Assembly (NCBI RefSeq): GCF_036017915.1 | Contig: NZ_CP107929.1 | Location: 5,708,001 to 5,772,000 of the forward strand | Length of the DNA: 64,000 nucleotides | Source: Micromonospora sp. NBC_00421 | GTDB taxonomy: Bacteria > Actinomycetota > Actinomycetes > Mycobacteriales > Micromonosporaceae | Direction: 5' to 3' | Shown: positions 10,657 to 18,888 of the stretch, one piece after another | Position numbering within the stretch: position 1 is the first letter of the stretch | Layout: every line of letters begins with the position of its first letter | Program-made: the position numbers and the translations under genes | Notes under the pieces: generated by a model | Told to the model about the DNA's origin: nothing | The model's input: the letters and a program-made list of their open reading frames with translations, nothing else | The model's database searches: none

Positions 10657-11792
10657 CGCTCGACCGCCCCGGCTCGCCCGGTGAGCCGCTCGACCGCCCC
10701 GACCGGCCCGGTGAGCCGGCCGAGCAGGTCGGCCAGCAGGTCCGGGGTGACGGTGAGCTGGCCGATCTGCGGGAGCTGACCGGCGAGTTCGCGGACGGTG
10801 AGGGCTTGCAGCACCGCCGGCGGCAGTTCGGCGTACGCGGCCAGCTTCGCCGCCTCCGCCTCGGCCTCGGCGGCGCCGACGGCGCGTACCGTCTCGGCCT
10901 TGGCCAGGGCGAGCACCCGTTCCCGGTCGGCGGCACCGCCGGCGAGCAGCCGGTCCTTCTCCGCCTCGGCGGTGGCCAGCACCCGGGCGCGTCCGGCGGC
11001 GGCGGCGTTGGCGACCTGCTCCCGTTCCGCCTTGCCGTGGGCGGTGGCCAGCTCGGCGGCGGCGTCGAGCTCGGCCCGGCGGCGGGTGTTCGCCCCGTGC
11101 TGCTCGACGAGCTGCTGCTCCCGCCGGGCCAGCTCGATCTTGTTCTGGAGCTCGTTCTCGGCGATCCCGCGTTCCTGCTCGACGGCCTGCGCCCGGCGGG
11201 CGTAGGTGGCCCGGTCGGCCTGCACCTGCACGGCCTCCCGGGTGGGGGTCTGCAGGGCGCGTTCCAGCTCGGGTTCGGGCCGGACGGCGACCACCCGGGC
11301 GCTGACCACTGCCACACCGATGTCGGCGAGCCGGGGTTCGGCACCGAGGGCGGCGGAGACCGCCTCGCGGACCGGTGCGACGGTGGTCAGCGCCTCGGCC
11401 AGCGGCACCCGGGCGAGCAGGTCGAGGGCGGGTTGTTGGGCCAGCTCGGCCAGGAGCGTGGCCACCTGGTCGAGCGGGCGGGACCGGGACCGGCCGGTGC
11501 GCGGGTCGATCGAGAAGTCGAGCCGGGCGGCGGCCAGCGCCGGGTCGGCCACCCGGTAGGTCACGGTGGCCTGGACGGTGATGTCGGCGAAGTCACCGGT
11601 CCGGGCGTGGAAGAGCAGGGGCAGTTCCCGGTCGTCCACCGGCACCTCGCTCAGCACGGCGGTCAGCGGCCGGTACCAGAACGACTGGCCGGTCCCCTCC
11701 CGGCGGACCCGTCCGTCGACGTGCAGCCGTACCCAGTTGGTGGGTGTCCCGCGCAGGTGGCGCAGGAAGAGTCGTCTCGTCACGTCGGCCAT
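10653..11792 (-). CDS. SPFH (band 7/prohibitin-like) domain protein
   Basis: The 379-residue protein has an N-terminal SPFH domain (about 25-180; VTYRVADPALAAARLDF and YRPLTAVLSEVPVDDRELPL are typical strands). It is followed by a long Ala/Glu/Gln/Arg-rich coiled coil (about 185-310; ARVLATAEAEKDRLLAGGA). There is no N-terminal membrane helix, unlike most flotillins. SPFH proteins form large ring or cage assemblies on membranes. Of two close ATGs, the one at 11792 was chosen because GGGGAGG lies about nine bases before it; the one at 11801 touches that sequence. It is first of a two-gene operon with the NAD-kinase-like gene and divergent from the NrtR-type gene across the 11822-11852 inverted repeat. 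Confidence 0.85.
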   Translation of the reverse strand: MADVTRRLFLRHLRGTPTNWVRLHVDGRVRREGTGQSFWYRPLTAVLSEVPVDDRELPLLFHARTGDFADITVQATVTYRVADPALAAARLDFSIDPRTGRSRSRPLDQVATLLAELAQQPALDLLARVPLAEALTTVAPVREAVSAALGAEPRLADIGVAVVSARVVAVRPEPELERALQTPTREAVQVQADRATYARRAQAVEQERGIAENELQNKIELARREQQLVEQHGANTRRRAELDAAAELATAHGKAEREQVANAAAAGRARVLATAEAEKDRLLAGGAADRERVLALAKAETVRAVGAAEAEAEAAKLAAYAELPPAVLQALTVRELAGQLPQIGQLTVTPDLLADLLGRLTGPVGAVERLTGRAGAVER

Positions 11793-11821
11793 GTCTCGCA
11801 TCCTCCCCTTTTTCGTCTACA

Positions 11822-11852
11822 TGACGATAAACGATCTGGTAACTTATCGTCA
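11822..11852. promoter_or_regulatory. Perfect inverted repeat in divergent promoter, probable NrtR-type operator
   Basis: TGACGATAA (11822-11830) and TTATCGTCA (11844-11852) form a perfect 9-bp inverted repeat with a 13-bp spacer, centred between the SPFH gene and the NUDIX regulator. On the minus strand TTGACG and a TATCGT-like -10 fall inside it 18 bp apart; the symmetric boxes occur on the plus strand. A regulator bound here could repress both promoters. The regulator is inferred from position. Confidence 0.7.
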
Positions 11853-11868
11853 AGGTGGTGATAAAGCG

Positions 11869-12555
11869 ATGACCGACTACCCGCCCTTCGCCGTGACGGT
11901 GGACCTGGTGGTGCTCACCGTCCGCGCCGACGAGCTGCACCTGCTGCTGGTCCGCCGGGGCGTCCCGCCGGACGAGGGTCGGTGGGCGCTGCCCGGTGGC
12001 TTCGTCGGCATCGACGAGGACCTGCCCGACGCCGCTGTCCGGGAGTTGACCGAGGAGACCGGGCTGCCCGAACCGGCGGGCCACCTGGAACAACTCGGCA
12101 CGTACGGCCGACCCGGGCGCGATCCGCGCGGACGGGTGGTCACCGTGGCCTGGTTGGCCCTGCTACCCGACCTGCCGACCCCGGTGGCCGGCTCGGACGC
12201 CGCCTCGGCCGACTGGGCGCCGGTCGCCCGGCTCACCCCCGGTGAGCTCGCCTTCGACCACGACCGGATCGTCGCCGACGGTCTGGAACGGGCCCGCGCC
12301 AAGTTGGAGTACACCCCGCTGGCCAGCGCCTTCTGCCCGCCCGAGTTCACCGTGGCCCAACTGCGGGCCGTCTACGAGACGGTCTGGGGCACCCGGCTGG
12401 ACCCGCGCAACTTCCACCGCAAGGTCACCGGAACCCCCGGATTCGTCAGCCCTGCGGGCCGGGCCACCGAGGGCGACCGGGGGCGACCCGCCCAACTGTT
12501 CCGCCGGGGCCCGGCCACCCGGCTCCACCCACCCATGCTCCGCCCTGAGCCCTGA
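11869..12555 (+). CDS. NrtR-type NUDIX regulator
   Basis: The 228-residue protein joins an N-terminal NUDIX domain to a C-terminal winged helix. The NUDIX box is complete: a Gly at about residue 43, then Glu six residues on, then RELTEETGL. The winged-helix part (FTVAQLRAVYETVWGTRLD, then NFHRKV) matches the DNA-binding half of NrtR proteins, which sense ADP-ribose-type ligands and repress NAD genes. A fully intact NUDIX box also leaves hydrolase activity possible. The ATG at 11869 follows AAGGTGG and lies 17 bp after the inverted repeat; the longer upstream frame runs through the divergent gene. The stop lies inside a 7-bp tandem repeat (12543-12570). Confidence 0.87.
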   Translation: MTDYPPFAVTVDLVVLTVRADELHLLLVRRGVPPDEGRWALPGGFVGIDEDLPDAAVRELTEETGLPEPAGHLEQLGTYGRPGRDPRGRVVTVAWLALLPDLPTPVAGSDAASADWAPVARLTPGELAFDHDRIVADGLERARAKLEYTPLASAFCPPEFTVAQLRAVYETVWGTRLDPRNFHRKVTGTPGFVSPAGRATEGDRGRPAQLFRRGPATRLHPPMLRPEP

Positions 12556-12570
12556 GCCCTGAGCCCTGAG
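12543..12570 (+). repeat. Tandem repeat, 4 x 7 bp (CCCTGAG)
   Basis: Four perfect copies of CCCTGAG run across the end of the NrtR-type gene; the gene's TGA is in the second copy. Each unit carries a TGA in a different frame, so expansion or loss down to two copies leaves the protein end unchanged. It may be a slippage product. Confidence 0.8.
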
Positions 12571-12646
12571 CCGCCTCCCGCGAACCCCGGCCGCGCCACC
12601 GCCCGCCCGACCGACCCGGCCGGTCACCCGGTTCGGGGTGGGAGCC

Positions 12647-13450
12647 TCAGAAGAGCGGGCCGTAGACCACCCCGGCCACCAGGCCGCCCACCAGCGCACC
12701 CACCACGACCTGGGCGACGGTGTGGTCACGCAGCCGCACCCGGGACCAGCCGACCAGACCGAGCAGCGGCACGGCCGGCAGCAACCGGGGACCGAAGGTG
12801 AGCAGCAGCACCACGAGCGTGCCGGCGGCCACCGCCGAGTGGATCGACATCTTCCACCAGTGGCTCACCGACACCGCCACCACCAGACCGACCACCCCGG
12901 CGGCGACCAGGGCCAGCACCGACCGCGGCGCATCGAGCGCCGCGAGCAGCGCCAGCCCGGCGGCGGCCGAGGCGAGCCCGAGCAGCAGCGGTACCCGGCG
13001 CTGCTCGCGGCGTCCGATGTGATGGTCGGTGAGTCGGCCCCGCCGCACCCCACCCATGATGTAGGCGAACGGGACGCCGGCGGCGAAGACCGTGGCGAGC
13101 AGCCCCCAGGCCAGCCCACGCGCCCCACCGGCACTGTGCCAGCCGATCAGCACGGTCAGCCCGCTGACCAGCACGGCCGGCGCGGTCAACTCGGTCACCA
13201 CCCGGGCCGCCCGGGTCACCGCCCCTGCCGGCACGACCGGCTCGGCCTCCACCGGGGCGGATGCGGTCCGCTCGGCGGCAACCGGGAGGCCCCCGGCTGG
13301 AGCGGGTCCGGCCGGAGCCGGTCCGGCCGGAGCAGGGACAGCCGGGTCGCCGTCGACCGGGGTACGTCCGGGGGTCGTCGCCGGCCGGTCGCCGCCCTCG
13401 TCGCGCGTGCTCAGCGTTCCGCCCCCAATCCCTTCCGCCTGACCCGGCAC
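12647..13450 (-). CDS. PAP2-like integral membrane protein
   Basis: The 267-residue protein has a Pro/Ala-rich cytoplasmic N-terminus (about 1-80, with a PAPAGPAPAGPAPAG repeat), then about six membrane segments. In the last third, HWWKMSIHSAVAAG and WSRVRLRDHTVAQVVVG align with the second and third PAP2 phosphatase motifs (PSGH and SRx5Hx3D). The Pro-Ser-Gly is changed and the final Asp is Gln, so catalysis is uncertain. PAP2 proteins remove phosphate from membrane lipids such as phosphatidate or polyprenyl diphosphates. The start is the GTG at 13450, with no strong ribosome-binding site; the true start could be slightly internal. It is convergent with the NrtR-type gene. Confidence 0.7.
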   Translation of the reverse strand: MPGQAEGIGGGTLSTRDEGGDRPATTPGRTPVDGDPAVPAPAGPAPAGPAPAGGLPVAAERTASAPVEAEPVVPAGAVTRAARVVTELTAPAVLVSGLTVLIGWHSAGGARGLAWGLLATVFAAGVPFAYIMGGVRRGRLTDHHIGRREQRRVPLLLGLASAAAGLALLAALDAPRSVLALVAAGVVGLVVAVSVSHWWKMSIHSAVAAGTLVVLLLTFGPRLLPAVPLLGLVGWSRVRLRDHTVAQVVVGALVGGLVAGVVYGPLF

Positions 13451-13611
13451 GCCGTGGTGGTCGACGGGTCGGCCGTCGGCATCCGAACCGCGCGGCTCAG
13501 AGTGGCCTCAAGATCAGATTGCGATTCTGCAGACGACACGCCGATACGAGTACGCGAAATCACAATCTGATCATGGTGGCCCGTCCCGCCCTCACGCGAC
13601 GACGCTGCGAC

Positions 13612-14544
13612 TCAGCCTGCGGCGTCGACCGTCACCGTACCGTCGGGACCGGTGGTGTCGTGGCCGGTCGGCGCGGGCACGGCGGGTGCCAGCGGCGCGG
13701 GGGCCGGAGTGGCCGACGGGGGCGCGGGCCGGGCCGGCGGGCGGGCCGGATCCGGGCCGACGCGGGGCACGGGGCGGGCTTCGTCCAACGGGCGCAGGGC
13801 GCGGGGCGCGCGGGTGGGGATCGCCGTCGCGGTGGGCCGGGGGCGCGCCGTGGGGATCAGGGTGACCGTGACGGTGGGGCCCGGTGTCGGGGTGGGCTCG
13901 GGCACCTGTGTGGGCTCGGACGACGGGGTGGGCTCAGGCGACGGGGTGGGCTCGGGCGGAGGGGTGGGCTCGGACGGCGGGGTGTCGGGGGGCGCCGAGG
14001 TCGGCGACGGGTCCGGCGGTGGCTCGGAGAGGGTGGCCGTCGGCTCGGCGGTCGGGCTCGGGTCCGCGCTCGGTGCGGCGGTGGGTGCGGGACGGGACGG
14101 ACCGGTCGGCGGGGACGTCCGGCGGATCGGTCGGGGCGTGGTGACGGGTGGCGGAGCGGGACGGTGGGCGGAGCCGGCGTCCACGGTGGGCGGGGCCGGG
14201 GCGGCAGCCGGAACGGGCGGCGGCGGTGCGACGGTCGGCGGGAGGGCCGGCTGGCCGGTGGCGGGCACCGGTACGACCACCGGGCCGACCGACGGGGTGG
14301 GCAGGAACGGGGTGCCGCCGTCCGGTAGCGCGGTGCTGCCCACGGTGGCCGATCCGGTGCTGATCGCGGCGAGCACGGGCATCGAGGCGGCCCCGGCGAG
14401 CAGGGCGACGGTGAACAGGTAGCCACGGTGTGGCCCACCGAGGCCGGGGGCCCGGTGGACGCCGATCATCCGCCGGTAGCTGCCTCCACCGGCCCGGTGC
14501 CGGCCGAGGAGCGGGACCGGAGGACCGTCACCATGCTCGGACAC
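13612..14544 (-). CDS. Membrane-anchored Pro/Thr-rich extracellular protein
   Basis: The 310-residue protein has a short basic cytoplasmic head, one hydrophobic segment (YLFTVALLAGAASMPVLAAI, about 44-63) acting as signal or anchor, and a long tail made almost entirely of Pro, Thr, Ala and Ser. The tail contains PEPTPSPEPTPSSEPTQ-type repeats. Such tails usually span or decorate the cell wall. No enzymatic domain is visible. The GTG at 14544 is preferred because GAGGGAG lies seven bases upstream; the frame extends to 14607 without such a signal. A weak -10-like CATAAT occurs on the minus strand at 14606-14611. Confidence 0.6.
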   Translation of the reverse strand: MSEHGDGPPVPLLGRHRAGGGSYRRMIGVHRAPGLGGPHRGYLFTVALLAGAASMPVLAAISTGSATVGSTALPDGGTPFLPTPSVGPVVVPVPATGQPALPPTVAPPPPVPAAAPAPPTVDAGSAHRPAPPPVTTPRPIRRTSPPTGPSRPAPTAAPSADPSPTAEPTATLSEPPPDPSPTSAPPDTPPSEPTPPPEPTPSPEPTPSSEPTQVPEPTPTPGPTVTVTLIPTARPRPTATAIPTRAPRALRPLDEARPVPRVGPDPARPPARPAPPSATPAPAPLAPAVPAPTGHDTTGPDGTVTVDAAG

Positions 14545-15038
14545 CGCACCACTCCCTCGTCGACCTGGACACCATCGTCGGTGGACAGCCCGGACCTGAA
14601 CGGACATTATGCGCTAAACGCCCATCGACCACGTCAGCTTGACCCAGTGACGCCCAGTTCACCAGGCACCACAGCGTGTCGACACACAAAAAGTCCGTCG
14701 TGGCCACTCGGCCATACCGACAAAAGAGTCCACGCGTCATGAAGCGGACATCGTCCCACCGGCGGGAGGGCCATACTGTGGGGCCGCTCACCTCCTCTGC
14801 AATCATTCAGGCACGACGGCAACGCAGCCGCACCTCCGCGTACCCCGTGGCAGGCGTAGCTGGTCGCCGGCGCTCCCGAACCGGGTTCTACCCATGGATC
14901 CGGCTCAGGCCGCGCGGCAACCCCCACCGGGGCTAGGCACGGCCGCCAGGAACCAGTCCGGCAACAGCCGGGCCGGCGCACGTTGTGCGCGGACGGGTGA
15001 CCCCCCGGCTCGGGCACAGACACGACAGGGAGAGACGG
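14545..15038. other. Intergenic region between divergent genes
   Basis: About 490 bp separate the Pro-rich gene from the E1-alpha gene. It is less GC-rich around 14605-14720 and should hold both promoters. A CATAAT -10-like box (14606-14611, minus strand) faces the Pro-rich gene. I found no strong hairpin, RNA gene or convincing ORF. Confidence 0.5.
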
Positions 15039-16217
15039 ATGGCAAAGGGCGACCCTGCGGTCTCCAGCCGCGGCCGGCGAGCCGCACCCCGGTCCCGGCG
15101 AACCGCCGCGACCGGCGAGCCGGAACTCGTACAGCTGCTCACCCCGACCGGCGAGCGCATCGAGAGCGCCGTCGGCCCGGACGGCACCGAGTACCGCGTC
15201 GACTTCACCGACGAGGAGTACCGCGGCCTCTACCGCGATCTGGTGCTGGTCCGCAAGCTCGACGCCGAGGCGACCGCACTGCAGCGGCAGGGTGAGCTGG
15301 GCCTCTGGGCCTCGCTGCTCGGCCAGGAGGCGGCCCAGGTCGGCTCCGGGCGGGCGCTGCGCAGCCAGGACATGGCCTTCCCGACCTACCGGGAACACGG
15401 CGTGCTCTACTGCCGGGGCATCGACCCGATCATGCCGCTCGGCCTGTTCCGCGGCGTCGACCAGGGCGGCTGGGACCCGAACGAGTTCAAGTTCAACATG
15501 TACACGATCGTCATCGGGGCGCAGACCCTGCACGCGACCGGGTACGCCATGGGCGTCCACATGGACGGCCGCACCGGCACCGAGGACGGCGAGGCGGTGA
15601 TCGCCTACTTCGGCGACGGCGCCACCAGCCAGGGCGACGTCAACGAGTCGTTCGTCTGGGCCAGCGTCTTCAACGTCCCGCTCGTCTTCTTCTGCCAGAA
15701 CAACCAGTACGCCATCTCCGAACCGCTGGAACGGCAGACCCGGGTGCCGCTCTACCGCCGGGCCGGGGGCTTCGGCTTCCCCGGCGTCCGGGTGGACGGC
15801 AACGACGTGCTCGCGTCGTACGCGGTGACCCGGCACGCGCTGGACAACGCCCGGCTCGGCCAGGGCCCCAGCCTGATCGAGGCGTACACCTACCGGATGG
15901 GGGCGCACACCACCTCCGACGACCCCACCCGCTACCGGATCGCCAGCGAGGTCGAGGCCTGGCAGGCCAAGGACCCGATCGCCCGGATGAAGGCGTTCCT
16001 CGACAAGCAGCAGATCGCCGACGCCGACTTCTTCGCGTCGGTGGACGAGCAGGCCCGCGCCGAGTCGGTGCACCTGCGCGAACGGGTGCTCGAACTCCCC
16101 GACCCGGCCCCGGTGTCGATGTTCGACCACGTCTACCCGCACGGGTCGCCCGAGGTGGACGCGCAGCGGGCGCAGTTCAGCAGGTACCTGGAGTCGTTCG
16201 AGGGGAGCGCGCACTGA
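15039..16217 (+). CDS. bkdA: 2-oxoacid dehydrogenase E1 component, alpha subunit
   Basis: The 392-residue protein is a thiamine-diphosphate-dependent E1 alpha subunit. The ThDP/Mg motif begins at GDGATSQGDVNE and ends in the NN of FFCQNNQYAIS about 30 residues on. The YREHGV and RMGAHTTSDDP regions typical of the family are also present. With E1-beta it decarboxylates a branched-chain 2-oxoacid or pyruvate and passes the acyl group to E2. The compact E1a-E1b-E2 order without an adjacent lpd matches actinobacterial bkdABC, the branched-chain enzyme, more than pyruvate dehydrogenase; the substrate is inferred. The ATG at 15039 follows AGGGAGAG. It overlaps the E1-beta start by 1 bp (TGATG). Confidence 0.9.
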   Translation: MAKGDPAVSSRGRRAAPRSRRTAATGEPELVQLLTPTGERIESAVGPDGTEYRVDFTDEEYRGLYRDLVLVRKLDAEATALQRQGELGLWASLLGQEAAQVGSGRALRSQDMAFPTYREHGVLYCRGIDPIMPLGLFRGVDQGGWDPNEFKFNMYTIVIGAQTLHATGYAMGVHMDGRTGTEDGEAVIAYFGDGATSQGDVNESFVWASVFNVPLVFFCQNNQYAISEPLERQTRVPLYRRAGGFGFPGVRVDGNDVLASYAVTRHALDNARLGQGPSLIEAYTYRMGAHTTSDDPTRYRIASEVEAWQAKDPIARMKAFLDKQQIADADFFASVDEQARAESVHLRERVLELPDPAPVSMFDHVYPHGSPEVDAQRAQFSRYLESFEGSAH

Positions 16218-17206
16218 TGGCCACGGAGACGCTCACCCTCGGCAAGGCCCTCAACACCGGCCTGCGCCGGGCTCTGGAGAACGACCCGAAGGTCGTCATC
16301 ATGGGCGAGGACGTCGGCAAGCTCGGCGGCGTCTTCCGGATCACCGACGGGTTGCAGAAGGACTTCGGCGACCAGCGGGTGATCGACACCCCGTTGGCCG
16401 AGTCCGGCATCATCGGCACCGCCGTCGGCCTGGCCATCCGGGGCTTCCGGCCGGTCTGCGAGATCCAGTTCGACGGCTTCGTCTACCCGGCGTACGACCA
16501 GATCGTGTCGCAGGTGGCCAAGATGCACTACCGCTCCCAGGGCAAGGTCACCATCCCGATGGTGATCCGGATTCCCTACGGCGGTGGCATCGGCGCGGTG
16601 GAGCACCACTCCGAGTCGCCGGAGGCGTACTTCTCGCACACCGCCGGTCTGAAGGTGGTGACCTGCGCCAACCCGCAGGACGCGTACGTGATGATCCAGC
16701 AGGCCATCGCCTCGGACGACCCGATCGTCTTCCTGGAGCCGAAGCGGCGCTACTGGGAGAAGGGCCCGGTCGAGCTGGACGCCCCGCTGTCCGGGGCGTA
16801 CCCGCTGCACTCCGCCCGGGTGGTGCGGCCGGGCACCGCCGCCACCGTGCTGGCGTACGGCCCGATGGTGCGCACCTGCATCGAGGCGGCGACCGCCGCC
16901 GCCGAGGACGGCCGGGAGCTGGAGGTCGTCGACCTGCGCACGCTCTCCCCGCTGGACCTGACCGCCGTGTACGAGTCGGTGCGGCGCACCGGCCGGTGCG
17001 TGGTCGTCCACGAGGCCCCCGGCAACCTGGGCCTGGGTTCGGAGATCGCGGCGCGGATCACCGAGGAGTGCTTCTACTCCCTGGAGTCCCCGGTGCTGCG
17101 GGTGACCGGCTACGACACCCCCTACCCGGCCAGCCGGGTGGAGGAGGAGTACCTGCCCGACCTCGACCGGGTGCTCGACGCCGTCGACCGCTCCTTCGGC
17201 TGGTGA
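16217..17206 (+). CDS. bkdB: 2-oxoacid dehydrogenase E1 component, beta subunit
   Basis: The 329-residue protein is the transketolase-like E1 beta subunit. MGEDVGKLGGVFRIT, the TPLAESGIIGTAVGLA segment and EIQFDGFVYPAYDQI are family hallmarks, with VVHEAPGNLGLGSEIAARI in the C-terminal domain. It completes the ThDP active site together with the alpha subunit. It starts at ATG 16217 in the stop of E1-alpha (TGATG overlap) and ends at 17206, touching the E2 start, so all three subunits are translationally coupled. Length is normal for the family. Confidence 0.93.
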   Translation: MATETLTLGKALNTGLRRALENDPKVVIMGEDVGKLGGVFRITDGLQKDFGDQRVIDTPLAESGIIGTAVGLAIRGFRPVCEIQFDGFVYPAYDQIVSQVAKMHYRSQGKVTIPMVIRIPYGGGIGAVEHHSESPEAYFSHTAGLKVVTCANPQDAYVMIQQAIASDDPIVFLEPKRRYWEKGPVELDAPLSGAYPLHSARVVRPGTAATVLAYGPMVRTCIEAATAAAEDGRELEVVDLRTLSPLDLTAVYESVRRTGRCVVVHEAPGNLGLGSEIAARITEECFYSLESPVLRVTGYDTPYPASRVEEEYLPDLDRVLDAVDRSFGW

Positions 17207-17211
17207 GCGCG

Positions 17212-18669
17212 ATGTCCCGGATCAAGGAGTTCAACCTGCCCGACCTGGGTGAGGGCCTGACCGAGGGCGAGATCCTCGCCTGGCTGGTCAAGGTGGGCGA
17301 CATCATCGAGCTGAACCAGCCGATCGTCGAGGTCGAGACGGCCAAGGCTGCCGTCGAGATCCCGGCGAAGTGGGCCGGCGAGGTGCGGTCGATCTTCCAC
17401 CCGGAGGGCAGCACGGTCGAGGTCGGCACCCCGATCATCGCGATCGACACCGACCCCGGCGCCGGCCCGATCGCCGAGTCCACCACCGCCGCCCCCAGCT
17501 CCGCCCTGCCCACCCCCTCGGCCGCCGCGCTGGCCGCAGTCGAGCTGGCTCCCGCCGAGGGCGCCGTCGAGCCGGGCATGATCGGTGGTCCCGCCCCCGG
17601 TGGCCGTACCGCCGTCCTGGTCGGCTACGGGCCGCGTACCACCTCCGCAAAACGCCGCCCCCGCAAATCCCCCACGACTCCCCACTCCGTCGATCATGGA
17701 GTTGTGGTGGGTGACAAAATCACCCCTACCCCCGCAAGCCAGGCACCATCCCTCCATGATCGACCGGGTACGAGCGGGCCGGTGCTGGCGAAGCCGCCGG
17801 TGCGGAAGCTTGCGAAGGATCTCGGGATCGACCTGGCCACGCTGAGCGGGTCGGGTCCGCTCGGGTCGATCACGCGGGAGGACGTACACGCGGCGGCGAA
17901 CGGGAGCACGACGGCGGCCGAGCCGCTGGCGGCGGCCCCACCGGTCACGGCGGCCGCGAGCTTCGGCGCGGACCGCGAGCAGCGCATCCCCGTCAAGGGG
18001 GTACGCAAGCTCACCGCCGAGAACATGTCCCGCTCGGCGTTCACCGCTCCGCACGTCACGGAGTTCCTGACAGTGGACGTGACCCGGGCGATGAAGGCGC
18101 TCGACCGGCTGCGTGACCGGCGGGAGTGGCGCGAGGTCCGGGTCTCGCCGTTGCTGCTGGTCGCCAAGGCGGTGCTGCTGGCGGTCAAGCGGCACCCGAT
18201 GGTCAACTCGACCTGGGCGGGCGACGAGATCGTCGTCAAGGAGTACGTCAACCTGGGCATCGCGGCGGCCACCGGGCGCGGTCTGATCGTGCCGAACATC
18301 AAGGACGCCGGACGACTCACGCTGCGTGAGCTGGCAGATGCGATGACGGGCCTGGTGCAGACGGCCAAGGCGGGGAAGACCTCCCCGGCGGACATGTCCG
18401 GCGGTACGTTGACGATCACCAACGTCGGGGTCTTCGGAGTCGACACCGGCACCCCGATCCTTCCCCCCGGGGAGGCGGCGATCCTGGCCTTCGGCGCGGT
18501 CCGCGAACTGCCCTGGGTACACAAGGGCAAGGTCAAGCCACGCCAGGTGACCACGCTGGGGCTCTCCTTCGATCACCGGATCGTCGACGGCGAGCTGGGA
18601 TCGAAGTTCCTGCGCGACATCGGCGACTTCCTCGCCGACCCGGAGGCGGCCCTGCTCGCCTGGACCTGA
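17212..18669 (+). CDS. bkdC: 2-oxoacid dehydrogenase E2 component with unusual linker
   Basis: The 485-residue dihydrolipoamide acyltransferase has three domains. An N-terminal lipoyl domain has its modified Lys in VEVETAKAAVEIPA (about 45). A peripheral-subunit-binding domain follows (VRKLAKDLGIDLATLSGSG). The C-terminal catalytic domain carries the active-site LSFDHRIVDGELG. The linker between lipoyl and subunit-binding domains contains an atypical Lys/Arg/His/Ser stretch (about 143-186) encoded by a low-bias segment holding a 76-bp palindrome (17689-17764). It looks like an in-frame insertion. The ATG at 17212 is used; an in-frame GTG at 17203 overlaps the E1-beta stop (GTGA) and is equally plausible. 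Lipoamide dehydrogenase is not encoded nearby. Confidence 0.93.
   Translation: MSRIKEFNLPDLGEGLTEGEILAWLVKVGDIIELNQPIVEVETAKAAVEIPAKWAGEVRSIFHPEGSTVEVGTPIIAIDTDPGAGPIAESTTAAPSSALPTPSAAALAAVELAPAEGAVEPGMIGGPAPGGRTAVLVGYGPRTTSAKRRPRKSPTTPHSVDHGVVVGDKITPTPASQAPSLHDRPGTSGPVLAKPPVRKLAKDLGIDLATLSGSGPLGSITREDVHAAANGSTTAAEPLAAAPPVTAAASFGADREQRIPVKGVRKLTAENMSRSAFTAPHVTEFLTVDVTRAMKALDRLRDRREWREVRVSPLLLVAKAVLLAVKRHPMVNSTWAGDEIVVKEYVNLGIAAATGRGLIVPNIKDAGRLTLRELADAMTGLVQTAKAGKTSPADMSGGTLTITNVGVFGVDTGTPILPPGEAAILAFGAVRELPWVHKGKVKPRQVTTLGLSFDHRIVDGELGSKFLRDIGDFLADPEAALLAWT
17689..17764. repeat. 76-bp palindromic element inside the E2 gene
   Basis: The ends GTCGATCATGG and CCATGATCGAC form a perfect 11-bp inverted repeat. 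Inside is a second hairpin, GGGTGA-CAAAA-TCACCC (17709-17725). The sequence is unlike the coding bias around it and stays in frame. From memory, palindromes beginning GTCGATCATG occur scattered in Micromonospora genomes, so I read this as a dispersed REP- or MITE-like element captured in a linker. Confidence 0.7.
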
Positions 18670-18686
18670 TCACGCGACGTGCGGCG

Positions 18687-18728
18687 ACGGCCGGTGTGCC
18701 CAGGGTGAACTCCTGACACACCGGCCGT
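18687..18728 (+). terminator. Terminator after the E1-E2 operon
   Basis: ACGGCCGGTGTG (18687-18698) and CACACCGGCCGT (18717-18728) form a perfect 12-bp stem with an 18-nt loop, 18 bp after the E2 stop. There is no T run, as is usual in GC-rich actinobacteria. Confidence 0.7.
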
Positions 18729-18888
18729 TGCCATCCAGGGAAGAAACAGTGGCCTAGATCCCTCCTTGACCTACGATCCTTAGGCGGGTGTCTCAGCTCA
18801 CCTAACAATCGATGGCAGGCGGCGATCGGTTGGTGTTCAATGGAGTCATCAGGGGCTGACAACCGAATAGCCGGAAGAGAGACACACC

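Noticed and set aside
13560..13580. Second copy of the GTCGATCATGG palindrome near TGATCATGG at 13569
   Set aside because: Only the short core is shared; there is no matching right arm, so it is not a copy of the 76-bp element.
14634..16214. Minus-strand frame of 526 codons opposite E1-alpha
   Set aside because: It is antisense to a gene with clear thiamine-diphosphate motifs and has no recognisable domain.
17121..18576. Frameshift or pseudogene in the E2 gene because of the odd linker
   Set aside because: The frame is continuous through lipoyl, subunit-binding and catalytic domains with all key residues, so the gene is intact.
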